Shown here: positions 14,306-20,444 of the stretch, in pieces
How positions within the stretch are numbered: position 1 is the first letter of the stretch
Layout: the number at the start of each line of letters is the position of its first letter
Source: Caldifarciminota bacterium
GTDB taxonomy: Bacteria > Hydrothermota > Hydrothermia > LBFQ01 > DSFT01
Direction: 5' to 3'
Length of the DNA: 20,444 bases
Assembly (NCBI GenBank): GCA_015494735.1
Contig: WGAQ01000089.1
Coordinates: forward strand, 1-20,444
The notes under the pieces: model-generated
Told to the model about the DNA's origin: nothing
The model's database searches: none
Seen by the model: only the letters and a program-made list of their open reading frames with translations
Program-made: the position numbers and the translations under genes

Positions 14306-15209
14306 GACTCTCCTCCCCCGGAAAACTCGATATCCTGACGAGTCCTTTTCCAACCGTGGTGTTTCCTCCCAGAAAGATATACCGGGGCAGTCCTTTCAGA
14401 AACTCCTTCAGGACTTCGTCCTGACTATTCAGAGGGATATCCTCATCTTTCACCATCGGTCTGGAGGCAAATACAAGGGAATACATGAGGGTATCCGCAG
14501 GCAGGTACTCTTCATTCCAGAGGCCCTTATCGCTTGCTGTCCCGGTCTCCCTGTCTATCCGGATGCGGGTAATCACCTCCGTGTACATGGTGACCATATC
14601 GTTGAAGAAATCGTTTTCCACCACCACAATCCTCTTCTTTATCTCCTCCTTCCTGGGGTCATCTCCCAGAGCCTCTTTCAGCCAGTTTACGAACTTACAG
14701 AGATTATCGTCATCCCCTTCTTTCTCCACCCGAACGGAGTATTCCTCCAGGAGAACTATATCGGACCCATTCGTGCTCAGCACATTGATGGAACCATCGC
14801 AAACCCTGCCCGGACTTATGGTTTTGGGAAGGCTTTCCAGTCCGATATTCCGGTCGATGTTCCTCAACACCTCCATATCCTTCCTGAATCGGGAATAGGA
14901 GTCGGGAGAAATAATCCAGGCGAAGGTTCCCTTCAGGGACCTGACCGGAAAGAGCAGAAGTCTCATATCCGTAAGGGATATGGCACCGGCGTGGAGGTCT
15001 CCCGATTCCGGACCGAAGAGAATGTCCTTTTCCGCGCTCTTATGATACTCCCTGAGGGCTCCCTTGAAGCTGGAAGCCTCTACCTTGGGCCATCCCGTGT
15101 ATCTTTCCCTCTGTATGGGCAAATCCACCACGCCCAGTTCCGCTCCCGCCCCCGCATGGAGGGGCGTCTCGGTTATGGCGAATAGTATTGCACCTCTTCT
15201 GTCAACCAT
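14277..15209 (-). CDS. cmr4: Type III-B CRISPR RNA-cleaving backbone subunit Cmr4
   Basis: The protein has 310 residues. The Cmr4 opening ETPLHAGAGAELGVVDLPIQRE places the conserved catalytic Asp at residue 29. WPKVEASSFKGALRE and FGPESGDLHAGAISLTDMRLLLFPVRSLKG follow, and then the C-terminal loop FLGGNTTVGKGLV; all are hallmark Cmr4 segments. Repeated Cmr4 subunits bind the crRNA guide and cut bound RNA at 6-nt intervals. With the Asp retained, target RNA cleavage should be functional. ATG 15207-15209 has GGAGG 6 nt upstream and starts 2 nt after the cmr3 stop. The frame is open back to 15479, but that part lies inside cmr3 and does not resemble Cmr4. Confidence 0.94.
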   Translation of the reverse strand: MVDRRGAILFAITETPLHAGAGAELGVVDLPIQRERYTGWPKVEASSFKGALREYHKSAEKDILFGPESGDLHAGAISLTDMRLLLFPVRSLKGTFAWIISPDSYSRFRKDMEVLRNIDRNIGLESLPKTISPGRVCDGSINVLSTNGSDIVLLEEYSVRVEKEGDDDNLCKFVNWLKEALGDDPRKEEIKKRIVVVENDFFNDMVTMYTEVITRIRIDRETGTASDKGLWNEEYLPADTLMYSLVFASRPMVKDEDIPLNSQDEVLKEFLKGLPRYIFLGGNTTVGKGLVRISSFPGEESHEDGGTAEE

Positions 15210-15211
15210 AT

Positions 15212-16282
15212 CTATCCTCCATTTGACCCCAAAACGCCCGCAAGGGCAAATCCGTATCCCTCTTCGGGATAAACGTCGGATATGTTTTTGAAGTGAATTT
15301 CCTTCAATTTCCCTCTGCAAGTCCCATCGAATACATAGAGGCTCCCGGATGCCACGGCCCTGTAAAGGGGCTTGGGTCTTCTGCGGGCCATGTCCCACCC
15401 GCCCACGAATTCGTAGGAATCCACGAAGGCGCTCTCGAGATGTCCACACAGGTCCTTTCCATACCAGGAATCTTTCCATATAGAGGGGGTCGCCATATAC
15501 AGGAAATCGGGCTCCTCAGGGGGCTCCATAAGTTCCCTTATTCCCATATCGCCATCCATCTCCATCATGTAAGCCACCCTCCTCTCTCCCCCCAGATTCA
15601 GCACACCGGTCAGAGGCTCCCGCGTCCCCTCAACGCAGGCCACGATTTCCACCCCCTCCAGATAGCGATAATGTTCGGCTCTGTAAAGCATACCCTCTCT
15701 AACAGTTCTGCTGTCTCTGTCCAGGGCTATTCCGATGCGGGGCTCCGGTTTCACGAAGTCCTCCATGTACTTTACATCTTCACAACCGATGGAATCGTAT
15801 TCGCCCCTGAGATACCTCGCGAGAGCAGACACCCTCATCCACTGCCCCCTCTTTTTGGAGACATCTTTCCGGGTGTAGAAGAACTTCAAACTTCCGGGAT
15901 AATCTTTCACGGATGAAAAGACCATGTACTCCCTTTCCCGTATCCCGGGAAGCATGACCTCGAGTTTCCGTTTACCCTCGATGCAGACCACGTTATTTGG
16001 GATGGGGAAGAACAATTCATCATGTTTCTTCAGGGCGATGAATCTTATGCGAAGGGTTCCCTTCTTTTCCGGTCCTCCTATATCCGGATAACCCTTTTCA
16101 TAGAACACATTAAGGTCCCGTCTGGAGAGTATGAATGTCCTTATGGCACCATATACGGTGGTGGGAAGGGGGAAGGGTCTGGAGGAAGCCCAGTCCTGCT
16201 CCCCCGCGGAGAATGAGCGATTGATGCGGAAGAAAAGGGGATCAAGGGGCTTTATTGCCACCATCCTGCACATGTCAGGCAT
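15212..16282 (-). CDS. cmr3: Type III-B CRISPR RAMP protein Cmr3
   Basis: The 356-residue protein begins with the Cmr3 signature IKPLDPLFFRINRSFSAGE, followed by FPLPTTVYGAIRTFIL, and ends with the glycine-rich EEGYGFALAGV. Cmr3 binds Cas10 (Cmr2) and the 5' crRNA tag. Two in-frame ATG codons are available, 16288 and 16282. GGGAGG lies 7 nt before 16282 but only 1 nt before 16288, so 16282 is preferred. That start overlaps the cmr2 stop by 8 bp. Confidence 0.92.
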   Translation of the reverse strand: MPDMCRMVAIKPLDPLFFRINRSFSAGEQDWASSRPFPLPTTVYGAIRTFILSRRDLNVFYEKGYPDIGGPEKKGTLRIRFIALKKHDELFFPIPNNVVCIEGKRKLEVMLPGIREREYMVFSSVKDYPGSLKFFYTRKDVSKKRGQWMRVSALARYLRGEYDSIGCEDVKYMEDFVKPEPRIGIALDRDSRTVREGMLYRAEHYRYLEGVEIVACVEGTREPLTGVLNLGGERRVAYMMEMDGDMGIRELMEPPEEPDFLYMATPSIWKDSWYGKDLCGHLESAFVDSYEFVGGWDMARRRPKPLYRAVASGSLYVFDGTCRGKLKEIHFKNISDVYPEEGYGFALAGVLGSNGG

Positions 16283-18905
16283 TTCCATACCTCCCTTTCA
16301 TGAGCAGAATTATATCCAGGAAGTTGAGCAATTCCTCTATATCGAATCCTCCGATGACCTTTGAGAATTTCTCCTTTAACTCCCTCTCTCTTCTCTCCGC
16401 ATCTTCCCCCCTGAGGGAAGGGTTTTTCTGAATGTACCTGTCCATCGCCAGTTTGAACAATGGCCCCATAAGATACTCCTCGTAATCGATTCTCCGGCCC
16501 ACCTGTCTGAGAAATCGGACGAAACCCCGGGTCATGTGCACATCCGCTTCGGGATGGAAGATTTCCGACAACTGCTTCAATCTATCTATGGCATCCAGTT
16601 CATCCAGCATCTTCCACTTGCTTCCAGCCTTCACAGTCTCACCGGAATGCTTTATCCACTCCACGACGAATGCATCCCTTCCGTATTCCTCCTTCGCCAC
16701 TTTCATCAGCTGAAATGCCCTGCTTATCACGATGGAGAGAGGGGTCTTGTAATGGGCTATGACCACGCCTGCCGAAAGGGTAGCGCACGGTCCCATGGTT
16801 ATGAGGTGCATATCCCCCTTCTTCACCACACCCGTCCTGTTTTTCCTGTCCAGAAGTATTCTCCATTTCCCATTCATCATCCGGTCGAATTTCACCATTC
16901 CCGAATAGGCAGCCCTCAGCAGTTGCATCACATCCCACAGGTGCTCCAGATTTACCATGGCGAGAACGTCATCACCCCCCGCGTATATGAGTTTGCCCAG
17001 ATGCTGTCCTTCCACTATGAGGGGAACCATGTGGAGGGAGAAGTTCTGAAGGGCTGTGGATATGGATGCGTGGTAGGATGGCGTTACGGGACGTCTGTTC
17101 CTGTTGTAGAGTTTCCTCATCTTTTCTCTGAATTCATCACCCATCTCTTTCCACACGTGGGAGTTGTAAACATTGGTCTCCTCGCTCAATTCTATGCCTT
17201 TCTGTCCCGCCAGCCACTTTCCCAGTTCATCCCCGTCCATGGATATAAGGGCGTAGTATGGATTCGGAGACCTCTTCTTCTCTTCCCTAATCCTGTCTAT
17301 AACCCCCTGTATGATATCCACATCCTTCCTGTCGAACTCCTTAATATTGCCGGAGGCTATCTCCAGAAGGGCCCTCCCCTCGGGAATCTTCGTGTCGGCC
17401 CCCAGTTTCTCGCTCAGGTAAGGGATAGAGGGAGGGGTAAGAACCTCACTGCTCAGCCCTTTCCAGTCCTGAGGACGGGACCTGTATATGATGTTGGCAG
17501 CAGCCACGTCCGCCGTGGAGGGGAAACGGAAATCACGGAAGTTCATTATATCGGGAAGTACCCTCTTCAGGAGGCACATTCCACACAGATACTCCCCCTC
17601 CTTAAGATGCCTCGGTGCCGTAAGTTCCTCCCGTTCCCACTTCCCATCGACTAAATACTCAATCCTGCTGTTCTTCCTGTTGTGCCTGACTATGGCGTTC
17701 CGCTCCCCGCAGACATGGCATCTCTCTCTGCCCTCCTCGGAAGGGGCCCGGAGACCATCCCTCAGGGTCTTTCGGGCCGCAAGGGCCTTTTCGGCGGCGG
17801 TGTATATGAATCCGTAGAAGTATCCGGAGCTCTTGGTTCCGTATTTGAGCTCTCCATATACGAATATATCGATAAAGTCCTCTATTTGCTCCTGATGTTC
17901 ATGGGAAAGCAACTCTTTCAGTATGGAATAGGTCCTCCCCATCTCCGACGGAATTCCGAGGGCTATCCATACGGGGGACAATGTCCTTTTTACATGCTCA
18001 TCGGGTATGGATATCTTAAATTTCTTCTCCACATCCGAAATCCACTGTTCTATGGTCTCATTGTAGGCATCTTCCACATCGATGCACAGTTTCCTGACCT
18101 CTTCTTTGTCGCTTTCGGGGATGAGGGCAACGAATTTGTTGGGAATGGACGGTATGTATTCAGAACCATCACCCGATTGGATGAGCCATGGATGATTCTG
18201 CATATCCGGATAGATGATGGACACAGAGCCATGGGCATCGATAACCCTCTTCATGGACTGAAATGTGAGGCGGGAGAGCATATAACTGCCCGCCCACAGG
18301 TCCATCGTCTTCCGGGCCTGACGGATAAATCGCTGCACTGGAGAAATGGAAAATATGCACAGCCATGCGATGTATTCTCCCTCGAATGGGTTCACATCCG
18401 CAGATACTTTCAGATGCTGCCAGATGGAATGGTCGGGAACTCTGGTGTCTGCGGGGAGGAGTCTCCATGGTATATCCTTAATTTTCTCCTCCAGATAGGG
18501 AAGGAGTTCGTGCCAGAGGGTTTCCAGAACATCTCTATAACTCGAATACTTTTTATTCTTCAATGCATCGATAATCGTTTCTCTCAAATGCTTTAAATCC
18601 CCGTTATAAGGCGGCAACTTTATTCTGGTTCCACAAACAGGATGTCGAAATTCCAGTTGCTCATCCCTCAGGATATCCGGGGCATTTTCGGGAATAATCG
18701 CCCTGTCGGTGGTGGATGCAAATATGTCCGTATGCTTTATCTCCTCTATCATTTTCTTTGCATCATCAGGAAGTATCGAAAGGATTCTCGATATAATCTT
18801 CGCCGCTTCCCTCTCATGTCCCGCCCTCCGAAGGAGGACATAGGGCTTATAAACCGGGTCGTGGAGAAAAGCCACCAGCCTGTACTTATCTTTTTCCCTT
18901 TTCAT
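16275..18905 (-). CDS. cmr2: Type III-B CRISPR large subunit Cas10/Cmr2 with cyclase motif
   Basis: The protein has 876 residues. The N-terminal HD region keeps HDP (H15, D16) and the downstream ASTTDRA (63-69). A CxxC...CxxC zinc site uses C396, C399, C441 and C444. The palm cyclase domain has MDGDELGKWL (556-565) and an intact YAGGDDVLAM with GGDD at 643-646. Family knowledge: target RNA binding activates the GGDD palm to make cyclic oligoadenylate from ATP, and the HD site can cut single-stranded DNA. Both sites look intact, so signalling to a CARF-domain effector is expected. It starts 3 nt after the cmr1 stop and ends 8 bp inside cmr3. Confidence 0.95.
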   Translation of the reverse strand: MKREKDKYRLVAFLHDPVYKPYVLLRRAGHEREAAKIISRILSILPDDAKKMIEEIKHTDIFASTTDRAIIPENAPDILRDEQLEFRHPVCGTRIKLPPYNGDLKHLRETIIDALKNKKYSSYRDVLETLWHELLPYLEEKIKDIPWRLLPADTRVPDHSIWQHLKVSADVNPFEGEYIAWLCIFSISPVQRFIRQARKTMDLWAGSYMLSRLTFQSMKRVIDAHGSVSIIYPDMQNHPWLIQSGDGSEYIPSIPNKFVALIPESDKEEVRKLCIDVEDAYNETIEQWISDVEKKFKISIPDEHVKRTLSPVWIALGIPSEMGRTYSILKELLSHEHQEQIEDFIDIFVYGELKYGTKSSGYFYGFIYTAAEKALAARKTLRDGLRAPSEEGRERCHVCGERNAIVRHNRKNSRIEYLVDGKWEREELTAPRHLKEGEYLCGMCLLKRVLPDIMNFRDFRFPSTADVAAANIIYRSRPQDWKGLSSEVLTPPSIPYLSEKLGADTKIPEGRALLEIASGNIKEFDRKDVDIIQGVIDRIREEKKRSPNPYYALISMDGDELGKWLAGQKGIELSEETNVYNSHVWKEMGDEFREKMRKLYNRNRRPVTPSYHASISTALQNFSLHMVPLIVEGQHLGKLIYAGGDDVLAMVNLEHLWDVMQLLRAAYSGMVKFDRMMNGKWRILLDRKNRTGVVKKGDMHLITMGPCATLSAGVVIAHYKTPLSIVISRAFQLMKVAKEEYGRDAFVVEWIKHSGETVKAGSKWKMLDELDAIDRLKQLSEIFHPEADVHMTRGFVRFLRQVGRRIDYEEYLMGPLFKLAMDRYIQKNPSLRGEDAERRERELKEKFSKVIGGFDIEELLNFLDIILLMKGRYGNA

Positions 18906-18908
18906 GTT

Positions 18909-20141
18909 TCATCTCCGGTTCAGGTAAACAGGGTGTTCACAACTGAACCTTAAAAATTCCTCGAGCAATTTATAACTCGGAAGGCCGGTATATGCCCTGG
19001 GTGGAGCGCCTTTCCAATTTTGAGGCAGTTGTTTTTTCGGAACAGTCATCAATAGGTTGCCATTATCCGGCAGGAATCTGGCCGGCAGATACGTAATCAG
19101 CCAGATGTATTTAGTATGTTTATCCCCGATTTTATCGATGCTTATAAGAAGTGGAGAGGCCCTGCGAGAAACTTCGACCCTCCTCTTTTTCTCATCCCTG
19201 TACTCCCCTATAACGTTAACGATAAAAATTTTTTGTTTTCGATCATCTTTTTCCCTCAAATCCTTTTTCTTCAATCTGAAAAGGTAATTATTGGGAAGGC
19301 CGAAAATCGCTTTGGGAACAGCAGTTCCATAAGGAATGTTGCTCCCTGTAGGCGAGTAAGGGTTCTCAACATTTCCGCTTTCGACATCTTTCATAAATCG
19401 CTTCACATCTTCGGAATACCTTCGATTTCTGAAACTTATAAGTTTCCCCCCAACATCATTCATGGCACTTTCCCAGGAATCGAATTCCCCACCGATGCAA
19501 AATCGACTGCGATGGGAAAATCGGGTGTATTCGGGATTCTGCGAGGGTAATTCTCCAAAGATTTCGCGTCTCTTTTCCTCGAATTCAGCGATGCTTTTCT
19601 GCAGGTCTTCCCGACTTTTGAATTTCCAGCTCAGGCCCAGCTCACGGACAATGGAAGGGGTCCCCTCATCCGGGGGTTCGATTGATACACTCCCCCATCC
19701 CCTCCTGCTCCTGCTTCCCATTCCGCCGAAAACAGACAGGGACCATAAAGATAGTAAAAGGGCCTTTAAGTCTTTATCACTCAACCTTGAGAATGCAATT
19801 TCCAGTGAAAATTTGCCGGTGAGAAATGGCCGTGAATTGACGAAATTTTTTGTCCTTTTATTATAACCAATCGGGCCATATCCAAGATAAGCCTGCTCGT
19901 TGGAAAATTCCTGCCGTCCGACTCCTATAATGGAAGGGCTACCCTTAACCCTTATTACGAAGGAACTTCGATTATCCTGACTTCCGAACAGTCTCTTTTC
20001 CCATTCGAAATCGCCGCCAAGAGTGCGGAACCACCACCTCAGCAAACCCTTTATGGACGGAGCCCGAATTTCCGCTCCATCCGATGCACCTTTCATAAAA
20101 AGCGGGGTCAGTATTTCCACATCAAAGCCAATACTTTTCAT
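18909..20141 (-). CDS. cmr1: Type III-B CRISPR RAMP protein Cmr1
   Basis: The protein has 410 residues. The opening has FDVEILTPLFMKGASDG, then RAPSIKGLLRWWFRTL (about 26-41) and KRLFGSQDN, then a FGGMGSRSRRGWGSVSI glycine/arginine loop; all are typical of Cmr1. It sits at the 3' crRNA end of the complex beside Cmr6 and is the first gene of the operon. ATG 20139-20141 is preferred; TTG at 20151-20153 in the same frame falls inside the candidate -10. The gene is visibly AT-richer than cmr4-cmr6, with more AAA, GAA and TTT codons. Confidence 0.92.
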   Translation of the reverse strand: MKSIGFDVEILTPLFMKGASDGAEIRAPSIKGLLRWWFRTLGGDFEWEKRLFGSQDNRSSFVIRVKGSPSIIGVGRQEFSNEQAYLGYGPIGYNKRTKNFVNSRPFLTGKFSLEIAFSRLSDKDLKALLLSLWSLSVFGGMGSRSRRGWGSVSIEPPDEGTPSIVRELGLSWKFKSREDLQKSIAEFEEKRREIFGELPSQNPEYTRFSHRSRFCIGGEFDSWESAMNDVGGKLISFRNRRYSEDVKRFMKDVESGNVENPYSPTGSNIPYGTAVPKAIFGLPNNYLFRLKKKDLREKDDRKQKIFIVNVIGEYRDEKKRRVEVSRRASPLLISIDKIGDKHTKYIWLITYLPARFLPDNGNLLMTVPKKQLPQNWKGAPPRAYTGLPSYKLLEEFLRFSCEHPVYLNRR

Positions 20142-20399
20142 TCCAGATTTCAATTTTAAAGGTCAGGTAATCCGGGACTGAAAGTCGAAAGTAGAAACTT
20201 AACTCTTCCATTAAATTCATGAAATCATCCCCAAAAACCTCTCGATTTCACCGAATTTCGTCCTCATCCTTTCCCCCATACGGACAATAAAAACAGAATC
20301 TGGAGAAAAATTGGAGAATTTCCCCGGATTAAGACCGATTCAGAAACCGAAAAGTCGAATTCCCTTCGGGTCTTCTGTATTAAGTGCGACCCCTATCAC
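20122..20399 (-). pseudogene. Possible decayed or interrupted small gene upstream of cmr1
   Basis: This is the only gene-free stretch of about 300 bases. On the minus strand a GTG at 20397-20399, with AAGGAG 5 nt upstream, opens 19 codons (VIGVALNTEDPKGIRLFGF) and then an in-frame TGA (20340-20342). The same frame stays open for 40 more protein-like codons to a second TGA (20217-20219), including GLNPGKFSNFSPDSVFIV and FGEIERFLGM. A further 32-codon ORF starts at 20220, overlapping that TGA, and ends at 20122 inside cmr1. I recognise no family. The pieces read like one broken gene, but chance ORFs or genuine small peptides cannot be excluded. Confidence 0.3.
20153..20158 (-). promoter_or_regulatory. 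Putative -10 element of the cmr operon
   Basis: TAAAAT on the minus strand lies 11 nt before the cmr1 ATG (20141). The -35 candidate is weak and there is no Shine-Dalgarno, so a very short leader is predicted for the whole cmr transcript. Confidence 0.35.
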
Positions 20400-20444
20400 C
20401 CGGACTCCTTAATTCCCATGACGGCTTCTCCAAAACAGATAACA

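Noticed and set aside
14306..14353. 16-codon extension of cmr5
   Set aside because: Homologues begin at MRTVEQ and a GGAGG sits at the right distance from that ATG.
15210..15479. 90-codon N-terminal extension of cmr4
   Set aside because: It lies wholly inside cmr3 in another frame, does not resemble Cmr4, and a Shine-Dalgarno marks ATG 15209.
20160..20210. A repeat-like stretch upstream of cmr1 (minus strand GTTTCTACTTTCGACTTTC) as a CRISPR repeat
   Set aside because: It occurs only once. No second copy or regular spacing is visible in the window.
20340..20342. In-frame TGA read as an amino acid (recoding or selenocysteine)
   Set aside because: TGA serves as the normal stop of several genes here (e.g. 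cmr1, cmr2, phnC, nnrD), and no SECIS-like hairpin or known selenoprotein motif is evident.

Overview
This window (about 20.4 kb) looks like chromosomal DNA from a thermophilic, or thermophile-related, uncultured bacterium. Bacterial rather than archaeal origin is indicated by a CdaA/YbbR c-di-AMP pair, an MEP-pathway IspD-IspF fusion, sigma70-like -10/-35 elements and clear Shine-Dalgarno sites. Heavy use of AGG/AGA (Arg) and ATA (Ile) codons, dense gene overlaps, a complete type III-B Cmr operon and an Hsp20 fit a thermophile. The secreted-type protein usually labelled 'asparagine synthetase B' recalls FCB-superphylum and WOR-3-like lineages. That placement is inference; no marker gene in the window settles it.

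Layout. (1) 1-2452: a divergent pair, an MgtC/DUF4010 membrane protein (minus, running off the left edge) and an 'asparagine synthetase B'-labelled protein of unknown function (plus), with overlapping -10 elements between them. (2) 2545-3401: a two-gene operon of a Roadblock/LC7 (MglB-like) protein and an unrecognised helical protein. It converges with, and overlaps, the next block. (3) 6622-3360 (minus): cdaA-ybbR-ispDF-methyltransferase, an overlapping four-gene operon joining c-di-AMP synthesis to isoprenoid precursor synthesis, with a UPF0114 membrane protein gene upstream. (4) 7309-9583 (plus): phnC-phnE-phnE, an ABC transporter of phosphonate type with no binding protein beside it. (5) 10125-9667 (minus): an Hsp20 chaperone. 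(6) 13002-10286 (minus): a cation/proton antiporter and a bifunctional NAD(P)HX repair enzyme. (7) 20141-13036 (minus): a complete cmr1-cmr2(cas10)-cmr3-cmr4-cmr5-cmr6 operon encoding a type III-B CRISPR RNA-targeting complex. Cas10 has intact GGDD and HD residues and Cmr4 retains its conserved Asp. No cas6, cas1/cas2, CRISPR array or CARF effector is visible. (8) 20142-20444: AT-richer DNA with small ORF fragments that may be a decayed gene.

The most interesting non-coding pattern is that genes at the head of transcription units tend to have a TAWAMT-like -10 hexamer only 7-12 nt before the start codon, with no Shine-Dalgarno. Genes inside operons have good Shine-Dalgarno sites. This suggests systematic leaderless or near-leaderless transcription in this bacterium. 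No tRNA, rRNA, insertion sequence or CRISPR array was found.
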